Positions 1-7,053 of a stretch of 8,452 nucleotides of DNA are shown here, piece after piece; the first letter of the stretch is position 1; every line of letters begins with the position of its first letter. The stretch covers positions 1 to 8,452 of the forward strand of contig JBAZPX010000025.1 in NCBI GenBank assembly GCA_041645555.1, read 5' to 3'. The notes below the pieces were generated by a model. The model did not search any database and was not told the origin of the DNA. It saw only the letters and a program-made list of their open reading frames with translations. Position numbers and translations under genes: made by a program. The stretch comes from JAQTRU01 sp041645555 (GTDB taxonomy: Bacteria > Patescibacteriota > Patescibacteriia > Patescibacteriales > JAQTRU01).

Positions 1-1
1 C

Positions 2-772
2 GCGGGCAAGGCCGTCTGCATCATCGGCAACACGGTCCGCACCAACCTCTTCCGCGGCGGCGACGCGGTCGGCTTGCGCATGCGGATCGGCGCGATCAGT
101 TGCGATGTGGTCGGCGTCCTCTCCGCCCGCGGCCAGGCCGGGTTCGGCGGCGATCAGGACGATGTCGTCATCATGCCGATCAAGGCGGTCCAAAGGCGTT
201 TCACGGGGAGCCGCGATATCCGCCTGATGCTCGTCGGCGTCGACCAGAAATTCTCGACCGCGACCGTCCAGGCCTCGATCACCGACCTGCTCCGCGAACG
301 CCGCACGATCACCGCGGGTAAGGAAGACGACTTCAACATCTTCGATACCAAGCAGATTTCGGACACGCTGACGGGCACCACGACATTGCTCACCGGCATC
401 GTCGCCGCGGTCGCCGGGATCAGCCTGGTGGTCGGCGGGATCGGCATCATGAACATCATGCTGGTGTCGGTGACCGAGCGCACCCGCGAGATCGGTATCC
501 GCCTCGCGATCGGCGCGGTCGCGCGCGAGGTGCTGATGCAGTTCCTCGTCGAGGCGATCGCGCTGTCGTGCCTCGGCGGCGTCATCGGCCTCGTGATCGC
601 ACAGCTGGCGATCGCGATCATCGCGCCGCTGATCAAGGTTCAGTGGATCTTCGTGCCCGAGATCAACATCTTCGCGTTCGTCATTTCGGCGGTGATCGGC
701 GTGGTGTTCGGCTACTTCCCCGCGCGGAGGGCCGCCGCGATGAACCCTATCGACGCGTTAAGGCACGAGTGA
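2..772 (+). CDS. MacB-type ABC transporter permease, C-terminal part (5' end outside window)
   Basis: This is the last 256 residues of a MacB/FtsX-type permease, a class that exports peptides, macrolides or other substrates, often with a membrane-fusion partner and an outer-membrane channel. The frame is open from base 2 with no start in view; its opening residues (VCIIGNTVRTNLF) already match the MacB periplasmic domain. That domain runs to about residue 120. Three hydrophobic segments follow, at roughly 126-154, 180-210 and 223-239. Between the first two lies the hallmark cytoplasmic loop (TERTREIGIRLAIGA, about 158-172), and the protein ends in the typical PARRAAAMNPIDALRHE tail. The stop is TGA at 770-772. 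Whether an ATPase domain is fused upstream, as in E. coli MacB, cannot be seen. It points towards the molybdoenzyme operon and looks functionally unrelated. Family assignment is strong; the substrate is unknown. Confidence 0.92.
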   Translation, partial: AGKAVCIIGNTVRTNLFRGGDAVGLRMRIGAISCDVVGVLSARGQAGFGGDQDDVVIMPIKAVQRRFTGSRDIRLMLVGVDQKFSTATVQASITDLLRERRTITAGKEDDFNIFDTKQISDTLTGTTTLLTGIVAAVAGISLVVGGIGIMNIMLVSVTERTREIGIRLAIGAVAREVLMQFLVEAIALSCLGGVIGLVIAQLAIAIIAPLIKVQWIFVPEINIFAFVISAVIGVVFGYFPARRAAAMNPIDALRHE

Positions 773-1364
773 TCGCCGCCTTGGGATCGTGGACCAGCGC
801 CTGCAGCCGGTCCAGATCCTCCGGCGTGTCGATATCGATCAGCTCGGCCGGCGCGGTCACGACGTGCCGCCCCGCCTTCACCAGATCACGCGCACCCGCA
901 TCGCCGTCGAGCGTCAGCAGGAAATCGAACCGATCGCGCCCGAACAGCGCAGGGGGGCTCGGCTTCTCGCCATCGCTCGACGCGACCACCGCGTCCGCGC
1001 TGTCGGCGGCATCCAGCATCCGGTGAATATGCGCCGCAGTGACGCGCGGCATGTCGGCTAGTGCGATCAGCACCGCCTGCGCACCCTCGTCCTTCGCGCA
1101 CTGCACGCCGAGCTTCACCGACTGCGACATGCCTGACGACGGATCGTCGTTGTGGACGACCTCGAAATGATGGCTGAGGAAGTCGAGCTTGCAGCCGTCG
1201 GTGACCACCAGCCGGCGCTTGAACGGGATGTTCTCGAACGCGGTGACGACATGCATCCCCAGCGGCTTGTTGAGGAACGGCACCTCGAGCTTGTTCGGGA
1301 TCCCGAACCGCTCCGAGCGACCGGCGGCGAGGAGGATGAGGAAGACGTCTTCAGCGGCGATCAT
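747..1364 (-). CDS. mocA: Molybdenum cofactor cytidylyltransferase, MocA type
   Basis: This 205-residue nucleotidyltransferase probably transfers CMP from CTP to Mo-molybdopterin in the cytoplasm, giving the MCD cofactor used by bacterial xanthine dehydrogenase/aldehyde oxidase family enzymes. Visible motifs are the nucleotide-binding loop LAAGRSERFG (12-21) followed by NKL (24-26), GMSQSVKLG (78-86), LADMP (102-106), PPALFG (137-142), GDAGAR (154-159) and DIDTPEDL (177-184). Length and motif order fit the MobA/MocA family. The choice of MocA (CTP) over MobA (GTP) rests on the PPALF/GDxGAR region and on the neighbourhood of aldehyde oxidase genes. ATG at 1364-1362 is preceded by AGGAG with a 6-base gap. 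The start lies within the last codons of xdhC (14-bp overlap), suggesting translational coupling. The stop is TAG at 749-747, inside the converging permease gene. Confidence 0.9.
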   Translation of the reverse strand: MIAAEDVFLILLAAGRSERFGIPNKLEVPFLNKPLGMHVVTAFENIPFKRRLVVTDGCKLDFLSHHFEVVHNDDPSSGMSQSVKLGVQCAKDEGAQAVLIALADMPRVTAAHIHRMLDAADSADAVVASSDGEKPSPPALFGRDRFDFLLTLDGDAGARDLVKAGRHVVTAPAELIDIDTPEDLDRLQALVHDPKAAITRALTRR

Positions 1365-2274
1365 TGAACGCTCCTATCATCGCCGCCGCGACCGACAGCG
1401 CAATCTCCGAGGGGCCGATCGCGCCGATGTCGAGCCCGACCGGCGCATCGATCCGGTCGATGTTCTCAGGCGTAACACCTTCGGCGGCCAAACGCTCCCG
1501 CCGCGCCGCGTGGCTCTTGCGGCTGCCGAGCGCACCGATATACGCGGCATCGCTCGCGAGCGCAGCGATCAGCGCGGGATCGTCGATCTTGATGTCGTGG
1601 CTCAGCGTCACGACCGCAGTCGACAGACCCGGCCGATAGGCGGCAATCGCCTCGTCCGGCCAGCGATCGTCGAGCGTCACGCCCGGAAACCGCTCCTCAG
1701 TCAGGAAGCGTGCACGCGGGTCGATCACCACCGTCTCGATCCCGAGTTCGCGTGCCAGCCCCGCCAACGCCTGCGCGATCTGCACCGCGCCGACGATCAG
1801 CAACCGGCGCGGCGGATCGTAGCGGTTGACGAACACTTCCCCCGTCTCCAGCGGCCGCGCGTCGCTGTGCCCGGTCGCGAGATCGGTCGTCACCGTCAGC
1901 GCATCGCCCTGATCGCGCGCATCGGCGATCCGGTCGAACAGCTCGGGATCGAACCCTTCCGCCGACACCGGCTGCACCATGACCGCGATCTCGCCGCCGC
2001 AGGGCAGCCCGACTTCCCACGCCGCCGCATCCGCCACGCCGTAGTTGCGGACCTGGAACGGCGCACCAGCGATCACCTCGGCGGCGGTGGCGAGGATGTC
2101 GCTCTCGACGCACCCGCCGGAGACGGAACCCTCGAACCGCCCATCGGCGTGGACGAGCATATGGCTCCCCTTGGGCCGCGGCGCCGAGCCCCAGGTCGAG
2201 ACGACCGTGGCGATCGCCATCGGTTCGCCCTTCCAGCTCTTCGCAGCAGCGAGCACGCTATCGTTTTCGGCCAT
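1351..2274 (-). CDS. xdhC: XdhC/PaoD-family molybdenum cofactor insertion chaperone
   Basis: This 307-residue protein belongs to the XdhC/CoxI family. Members bind mature molybdenum cofactor, support its sulfuration and hand it to an XDH-type enzyme; they are not part of the final enzyme. The N-terminal XdhC_CoxI domain shows STWGSAPRPKGS (26-37), GSVSGGCVES (49-58) and GLPCGGEI (89-96). A C-terminal Rossmann-like XdhC_C domain starts at LLIVGAVQIAQAL (158-170) and includes YIGALGSRKSHAARR (245-259) and the GLDIGAIGPSEIALSVAA tail. The nucleotide loop reads GAVQIA rather than the common GxGxxA, so the bound ligand may differ. The frame stays open to an ATG at 2313, but those 13 extra codons are translated palindromic repeat, so ATG 2274 is preferred; its ribosome site is weak (purine-rich GGAAGAAGA). 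Position after the catalytic genes matches paoD (yagQ) in E. coli. Its TGA overlaps the mocA start. Confidence 0.92.
   Translation of the reverse strand: MAENDSVLAAAKSWKGEPMAIATVVSTWGSAPRPKGSHMLVHADGRFEGSVSGGCVESDILATAAEVIAGAPFQVRNYGVADAAAWEVGLPCGGEIAVMVQPVSAEGFDPELFDRIADARDQGDALTVTTDLATGHSDARPLETGEVFVNRYDPPRRLLIVGAVQIAQALAGLARELGIETVVIDPRARFLTEERFPGVTLDDRWPDEAIAAYRPGLSTAVVTLSHDIKIDDPALIAALASDAAYIGALGSRKSHAARRERLAAEGVTPENIDRIDAPVGLDIGAIGPSEIALSVAAAMIGAFNDRR
1371..1375 (-). promoter_or_regulatory. Ribosome binding site of mocA inside xdhC
   Basis: AGGAG on the minus strand, six bases before the mocA ATG at 1364, lies in the final codons of xdhC. It supports ATG 1364 and coupled translation of the two cofactor-assembly genes. 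Confidence 0.75.
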
Positions 2275-2287
2275 GGTTCGTCTTCTT

Positions 2288-2383
2288 CCGTCATGCCGGG
2301 CTTGTTCCGGCATCCACGGTGCCGCAAACCCTCAGCGTTCGATGTGCGGTCCGGTGGACCCCGGAACAAGTCCGGGGTGACGG
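2288..2383. repeat. Imperfect inverted repeat pair of REP-like palindromes between xdhC and the second catalytic gene
   Basis: Two 30-base arms (2288-2317 and 2354-2383) are inverted copies matching at 25 of 30 positions, with a 36-base spacer. Each arm is itself a hairpin: seven paired bases around a seven-base loop (2293-2299 with 2307-2313; 2358-2364 with 2372-2378). The spacer has a further short stem (CCGCA with TGCGG). Four of the five differences fall in the internal stems and preserve pairing. This nested symmetry is typical of REP/BIME-type intergenic repeats. One arm ends directly beside the purine-rich stretch upstream of the xdhC start. There is no T-run for a classic terminator. 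Genome-wide copy number is not known from this window. Confidence 0.75.
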
Positions 2384-2393
2384 AGGAGTTCCG

Positions 2394-4598
2394 TCAAATG
2401 GCGGGCAAACCTTCGAGCAGCTTGTCGAGCGTCACCGGAAAGTCCCGAACCCGCACCCCGGTCGCGTTGTAGATGGCATTCGCCACCGCAGCCCCCGCCC
2501 CGGAAATCCCAAGCTCCCCAACGCCCTTCGCCCCGACCGGGTTCGCCGACGTGTCGACCTCCTCGATAAAGTGCACCTCCAGCTGCGGAATGTCGGCATT
2601 CACCGCGACATGATAATCGCCGAAATCGGGGTTCACGAACGCCCCCGTCCGCGTGTCGACGATGCCCTCCTCGCTCAGCGCATAGGCGATCCCCCACGCC
2701 ATCCCGCCGGTGATCTGGCTGGTCGCGGTCTTGCGATTGAGCACCCGTCCGACGTCGAACACGCCCAGCATCCGCCGCACGCGCGTCTCACCCGTCACCG
2801 CGTTCACCGCGACCTCGACGAAGTGCGCACCGTGGCTCGCCTGGCTGGTGCGCTTGCTCTCGGCACCCGGACCGGTCTTGCCCATCGCCACTATGGCCTC
2901 GCCGCGCACGAGATCGGCGAGCGCCACAGACCGCCCACCAGCGCTCACGCACCCATCGCGCAGGCTCAAATCCTCGGGCGCCGCATTCATCCTGAGCGCC
3001 AGTTCACCAAGGACATCCTCGCACGCCAGCACCACCGCCGAACACGCACTGCCTGCCCCGAACGATCCGCCCGAGCCGGCGCTCGCCGGAAGGTCGCTAT
3101 CGCCGAGCCGCACGGTCACGTCCGCCACCGGCAGCCCGAGCATCTCACCCGCGGTCTGCGCAAGAATGGTGTACGTCCCCGTGCCGATATCCGTCATGTC
3201 GCACTCGACCGTCGCGCGCCCGTCCGCCTCCAGCCGCACGCGCGCCTGCGCCTCGACGGTGAAGTTGCCGCGCAGGCTCGCCGCCATGCCGATCCCGACC
3301 AGCCACTCGCCCTCGCGCACCGAGCCCGGCGCCGGTACCTTCGCAGGCCAGCGGAACCGCTCCGCCCCTTGCGTGTAGCAATCGACCATCCGACGCGTGG
3401 AGAACGGCTTGCCGCTCACCGGATCGGCTTCGGGCTCGTTGCGCCGCCGCAGTTCGATCGGGTCGATCCCCAGTTGCTCGGCCAGTTCGTCCATCGCGCA
3501 CTCGATCCCGAACGTGCCGACCGCCTCGCCCGGCGCGCGCACCGCGCCCGTCTCGGGCAAATCGACGCGAACGAGCCCGGTCTTGAACCGCCGCGCATCG
3601 CCCCGGTACAGCGGCAACGTCCCGAACGGCACGGGCTCCAGAAATTCGCCATCGTCGTTCTGCGCGACGACGCTCTCATGCCCCATGCCGAGGATCACGC
3701 CGTCTACGTCGGCGGCGATACGGACACGCTGCGTCGTGTGCGAGCGGTGGTGGACCATATAGGCGGTCTGGCGGCGGGGCAGGGCGATCTTCACCGGCCG
3801 CCCGACGACCTCCGCCGCGATTGCCGCGAGGATCGCCTCCGCGCCGACGCCGGTCTTGCCGCCGAACCCGCCGCCGACATACGGGGCAAGCGCGCGCACC
3901 TTGTCGGCACCGATCTTGAGCGCCTTGGCGATCGTCTTCCGCGCGCCGCCGATCACCTGGTTGCTGGTGCGGACGGTGAGCCTGTCGCCGTCCCACCACG
4001 CGGTGGTCGCGTGCGGCTCCAGCGCGGCAGGGAAATGCACCGGCGTCGTGTAGGTCCGGTCGATCGTCACCGCCGCCTCCGCCATCACCGCGTCGAGATC
4101 GCCGTTATCGATGGGTGGCAAGAAGCCGATCTTCGGCGCGGTATCGACCGGCTGCGAGTCGACGTCGAACCGGTCCTCGCCCGCTTCCGTGCGGACCACG
4201 ACCAGCGCGGCGGCATCGCGCGCGATAGCCTGGTCCTCCGCGACGACGATCGCGACCGGCTGGCCGAGGTGGAGGATGACGTCGGTGTTCAACTTCGGCA
4301 TCGCCCGCGAATTGGATTGGCCGGCGGGGATGCGCGGATCGTCGTGGATGACGGCGATGACGCCCGGCAACGCCTCGGCGGCGCTGACGTCGATGTCGAG
4401 GATGCGCCCGCTGCCTACGGGCGTACCGACGATCGCGGCATAGGCGATGCCGTCGGGCGTGCCTTCATACGCATAGTCTGCCACGCCGGTGACCTTGGCC
4501 GGCCCTTCGATCCGGTCCAGCCCGAGCCCGAGAACGCCCTGTTTCGCGCGGTCGAGACCAGCCGGTCGAAACGCCGCATCCATCACGTGTTCGTTCAT
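2394..4598 (-). CDS. Second PaoC-like molybdopterin-binding catalytic subunit of an aldehyde oxidoreductase
   Basis: This 734-residue xanthine dehydrogenase-family large subunit is close in length to E. coli PaoC (732 aa) and is a full-length paralogue of the gene just upstream. The N-terminal Ald_Xan_dh domain begins near LDRIEGPAKVTGVADYAYE (28-46). Active-site and cofactor landmarks are Glu194 in LEPHATT, GGGFGGK (242-248), RAPGEA (354-359), Arg443 in SLRGN, GSGGSFG (508-514) and the probable catalytic Glu695 in KGVGELGISG. The Arg443-Glu695 spacing (252) equals that of PaoC Arg440-Glu692, two residues known in that enzyme's active site. Nothing looks broken. ATG at 4598 has GAGGA seven bases upstream. 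No signal peptide is visible; PaoC relatives are exported with a Tat-carrying PaoA. Its substrate is unknown, and whether it docks with the PaoA/PaoB-like subunits is inference. It could instead serve a separate electron-transfer partner. Confidence 0.93.
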   Translation of the reverse strand: MNEHVMDAAFRPAGLDRAKQGVLGLGLDRIEGPAKVTGVADYAYEGTPDGIAYAAIVGTPVGSGRILDIDVSAAEALPGVIAVIHDDPRIPAGQSNSRAMPKLNTDVILHLGQPVAIVVAEDQAIARDAAALVVVRTEAGEDRFDVDSQPVDTAPKIGFLPPIDNGDLDAVMAEAAVTIDRTYTTPVHFPAALEPHATTAWWDGDRLTVRTSNQVIGGARKTIAKALKIGADKVRALAPYVGGGFGGKTGVGAEAILAAIAAEVVGRPVKIALPRRQTAYMVHHRSHTTQRVRIAADVDGVILGMGHESVVAQNDDGEFLEPVPFGTLPLYRGDARRFKTGLVRVDLPETGAVRAPGEAVGTFGIECAMDELAEQLGIDPIELRRRNEPEADPVSGKPFSTRRMVDCYTQGAERFRWPAKVPAPGSVREGEWLVGIGMAASLRGNFTVEAQARVRLEADGRATVECDMTDIGTGTYTILAQTAGEMLGLPVADVTVRLGDSDLPASAGSGGSFGAGSACSAVVLACEDVLGELALRMNAAPEDLSLRDGCVSAGGRSVALADLVRGEAIVAMGKTGPGAESKRTSQASHGAHFVEVAVNAVTGETRVRRMLGVFDVGRVLNRKTATSQITGGMAWGIAYALSEEGIVDTRTGAFVNPDFGDYHVAVNADIPQLEVHFIEEVDTSANPVGAKGVGELGISGAGAAVANAIYNATGVRVRDFPVTLDKLLEGLPAI

Positions 4599-4605
4599 TC
4601 GTCGG

Positions 4606-4610
4606 TCCTC
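4606..4610 (-). promoter_or_regulatory. Ribosome binding site of the second catalytic subunit gene
   Basis: GAGGA on the minus strand lies seven bases before the ATG at 4598. This gene is not overlapped by its upstream neighbour, so it has its own initiation site after the large hairpin. I see no convincing -35/-10 promoter in the 221-base gap. Confidence 0.65.
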
Positions 4611-4684
4611 GGGGTGGAGGGAAGGATATGGGTAGGTGGGGGTGTTTGACGAGGGTTAGGAGTGAGACGCCCTCCACCTCGCCG

Positions 4685-4788
4685 CCACCCCGGCGAAGGC
4701 CGGGGCCCAGTTGGAAAGGTCTTGATAACGGAGGACGATCCTTCGTTATCTTCGTCCCCCAACTGGGCCCCGGCCTTCGCCGGGGTGG
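4685..4788. repeat. Perfect 30-bp inverted repeat (REP/BIME-like hairpin) between the two catalytic subunit genes
   Basis: The arms at 4685-4714 and 4759-4788 are exact reverse complements over 30 bases, separated by 44 bases. Each arm contains its own palindrome, CCCCGG-CGAAGG-CCGGGG. The spacer contains a nested stem, GATAACG paired with CGTTATC, extended by a possible G-T pair and AGG with CCT. A transcript through here could form one long hairpin of 30 pairs topped by an inner stem. There is no following T-run on either strand, so a simple intrinsic terminator is unlikely. It occupies about half of the 221-base gap between two paralogous genes. Likely roles are a REP-type repeat, an mRNA stability or processing element, or a partial attenuator; these are inference. 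Confidence 0.82.
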
Positions 4789-4819
4789 TACCTGTCTATG
4801 GTATTGGTATTACCAACCC

Positions 4820-7051
4820 TCAAACAGCCGGCAACTGATCCAGCAGCTTATCCAGCGTGATCGGGAACTCGCGCACCCGGATCCCCGTCGCATTATACAC
4901 CGCGTTCGCCACCGCAGCACCCGCACCCGAGATCCCCAGCTCGCCGATCCCCTTCGCGTGGATCGGGTTCGCATGGATATCGCGCTCGTCGACGAAGTGG
5001 ACGTCCATCTGCGGCACGTCCGCATTGGCCGGCACGTGATATTCGCCGAGGTCGTGGTTCACCAGCTTGCCGGTCCGCGTGTCGTGGACGAGGTCCTCGG
5101 TCAGCGCCGTGCCGATCCCGAACGTCATCCCGCCGAGGCACTGCGACCGCGCGGTCTTCGCGTTGAGCACGCGCCCCGCCGCGAACGAGCCGAGCATCCG
5201 CCGCACCCGCGTCTCGCCGGTGACCACGTTGACCGCGACCTCGGCGAAATGCGCACCGAACCCGGCCTGCGTCGTTTCCTTCTCCTGCTTGCCCGGCTTG
5301 ACGTGACCGGTCGCTTCCAGCCCCTTACCGACCAGCTCACCGATCGGCGTCGAGCGATTGTCGCCGATCGCGTTGCCGTCCTTCAGCGTCAGGCCATCCT
5401 CGTCGACGCCCATCGCCTTGGCGATCTTCCCACGCAGCATCTCGCACGCAAGATACACCGCCGTTCCCGAAGACGCCGCACCCCAGGATCCGCCCGACCC
5501 CGCCGCCGGAGGATCGTTGGTATCCCCCAGCGCCATCGTGATGTTCGCGACCGGAATCCCCAGGATCTCCGACGCGATCTGCGCCAGGATCGTGTAGCTG
5601 CCCGTGCCGATATCGGTCATCGCCGAGGACACGGTCGCGGAGCCATCCGGATGGATCTCGACCTTGGCGGACGATTCCATCAGCATGTTCCCGCGCACAG
5701 CACCGGCGACGCCCATGCCGATCAGCCACTCGCCCTCGCGCCGCGTCCCGGCCTTCTGCCGCTTGTCCCAACCGAACTTCTTCGCACCCTCGTCGAGCGC
5801 ACGCGTCAGGTTGCGCGACGAATAGGGCACGTCCTTCTCAGGGTCGATCTTCGGATCGTTGCGCTTGCGCAGCTCGATCGGATCCATGTCCAGCTTTTCG
5901 GCCAGCTCGTCCATCGCGCCTTCCAGCGCCAGCATGCCGACCGCCTCGCCCGGCGCCCGCATCGAGCCCGACACGACGAAGTTCATATCGACCAGCTCAT
6001 GCGTGATCAGCCGGTTCTCGCCACCGTACAGCATATGCGTGCCGCTCCCCGCCGGCTCGAAATAATCCTCGGTCGACTGGTTCGACGCCAACGTTTCGTG
6101 ACCGATCGCCGACAGCTTGCCGGACGCATCCGCCGCCAGCCGCACGCGCTGCTCGGTATTCGACCGCCGCACGGTCGCCTCGAATACCTGCGGGCGAGAC
6201 ATGACCGCCTTGACCGGACGGCCAAGCTGCTTCGCCGCGATCGCCGCCGCGACGCTCTCGGGGGCGATGCCGAGCTTCGACCCGAACCCTCCGCCGATAT
6301 ACCGCGCGATGATCCGCACCTTCTTCTCGGGCAGCCCCAGCGACTTCGCCAGCTGCTGCGCATCCGAGGTCGGCATCTGGTACGCGCCGTACAGCGACAG
6401 CGAGCCGTCCTCTTCCCACACCGCGGTGGAGGCATGCGGCTCCATCGCCGCCGAATTCTGGCTCGGCGTGACATAGGTCGAGTCGATCGTCACCGCCGCC
6501 TCGGCCATCGCCTTGTCGACGTCGCCCTGCTTGAAGTGCGCGGGCGTAGCGTCGTCCGGCGGCGTCCGCGTCTCGTCGCGATGCGCGGCGAAGTCGTACT
6601 GGCCCTCCGACACGTCATATACGATCGGCAGCCGCGCCGCCGCATCGCGCGCGACCTCGAAGCTCTCGGCGAGTACGATCGCGACGATCTGGCCGAAGAA
6701 CGCAATGTCCTTCACGCCCTGCGTCGGTGCATCGGTCGCACCCCCCTGCGCCGCGACGCGGATGAACCGGTCGAAATCCGTCACAACGTCGATCACGCCG
6801 GGGATCGACTTCACCGCTTCGACGTCGATCGAGACGACCTTGCCCGCCGAAATCTTCGTGCCGACCAGCACGCCATACGCCATGTTCGCGAACTGGTATT
6901 CCGCAGCGTAAGTCGCCGTTCCGGTAACCTTCAGCGGTCCGTCGATCCGGTCGAGCGGCTTGCCGATGACGCCCTGGACGCCCGTATCCAGCAACGAGTC
7001 CGGATGCGGCGTGTCCATCGTCAGACTATTCGTGGTGCCTAAACCGAACAT
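4820..7051 (-). CDS. paoC: PaoC-like molybdopterin-binding catalytic subunit of an aldehyde oxidoreductase
   Basis: This 743-residue large subunit of the xanthine dehydrogenase/aldehyde oxidase family is expected to hydroxylate aldehydes to carboxylic acids at an MCD-molybdenum centre. The Ald_Xan_dh domain begins around LDRIDGPLKVTGTATYAAE (33-51). Landmarks are Glu204 in MEPHAST, GGGFGSK (253-259, with Ser where the paralogue has Gly), RAPGEA (365-370), Arg453 in AVRGN, GSGGSWG (518-524) and the probable catalytic Glu704 in KGIGELGISG. It directly follows the FAD subunit gene, the paoB-paoC order of E. coli. ATG 7051 is chosen because GGGAG lies seven bases before it. An ATG at 7057 overlaps the paoB stop but sits one base from that site; a third at 7018 has no ribosome site. 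The open frame runs to 7231, but that extension is antisense-like sequence within paoB. Family call is very secure; substrate unknown. Confidence 0.95.
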   Translation of the reverse strand: MFGLGTTNSLTMDTPHPDSLLDTGVQGVIGKPLDRIDGPLKVTGTATYAAEYQFANMAYGVLVGTKISAGKVVSIDVEAVKSIPGVIDVVTDFDRFIRVAAQGGATDAPTQGVKDIAFFGQIVAIVLAESFEVARDAAARLPIVYDVSEGQYDFAAHRDETRTPPDDATPAHFKQGDVDKAMAEAAVTIDSTYVTPSQNSAAMEPHASTAVWEEDGSLSLYGAYQMPTSDAQQLAKSLGLPEKKVRIIARYIGGGFGSKLGIAPESVAAAIAAKQLGRPVKAVMSRPQVFEATVRRSNTEQRVRLAADASGKLSAIGHETLASNQSTEDYFEPAGSGTHMLYGGENRLITHELVDMNFVVSGSMRAPGEAVGMLALEGAMDELAEKLDMDPIELRKRNDPKIDPEKDVPYSSRNLTRALDEGAKKFGWDKRQKAGTRREGEWLIGMGVAGAVRGNMLMESSAKVEIHPDGSATVSSAMTDIGTGSYTILAQIASEILGIPVANITMALGDTNDPPAAGSGGSWGAASSGTAVYLACEMLRGKIAKAMGVDEDGLTLKDGNAIGDNRSTPIGELVGKGLEATGHVKPGKQEKETTQAGFGAHFAEVAVNVVTGETRVRRMLGSFAAGRVLNAKTARSQCLGGMTFGIGTALTEDLVHDTRTGKLVNHDLGEYHVPANADVPQMDVHFVDERDIHANPIHAKGIGELGISGAGAAVANAVYNATGIRVREFPITLDKLLDQLPAV

Positions 7052-7053
7052 GC

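Noticed and set aside
2275..2313. A 13-codon N-terminal extension of xdhC starting at 2313
   Set aside because: The extra residues (MPEQARHDGRRRT) are translated palindromic repeat sequence; family homology begins after the ATG at 2274.
1189..2472. A 427-codon plus-strand open frame opposite xdhC and the start of mocA
   Set aside because: No family features, crosses a repeat pair, and lies antisense to two genes with clear motifs.
2319..4649. A 776-codon plus-strand open frame opposite the second catalytic subunit gene
   Set aside because: Its product is arginine- and histidine-rich with no recognisable domain. The minus-strand gene has full family motifs. Long antisense frames are expected in GC-rich DNA, where stop codons are rare.
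4685..4788. Reading the large hairpin as an intrinsic terminator ending the paoABC transcript
   Set aside because: Neither strand has a T-run after the stem, and the genes beyond it belong to the same system. A processing or REP role fits better.
4685..4788. Inverted repeat ends of a miniature transposable element
   Set aside because: The arms face each other across only 44 bases, no flanking target-site duplication is evident, and there is no transposase remnant; a REP pair is simpler.
4804..4816. A 13-base palindrome (TTGGTATTACCAA) just after the first paoC stop, considered as a terminator or operator
   Set aside because: As a stem it is AT-rich, has a one-base centre and no T-run, so it is not a terminator. 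A single 13-base site with no promoter nearby is too weak to call an operator.
4628..7042. An 804-codon plus-strand open frame opposite the first catalytic subunit gene
   Set aside because: Same low-complexity arginine-rich shadow of a well-supported minus-strand gene. It also runs through the large inverted repeat, which is unlikely to be coding.
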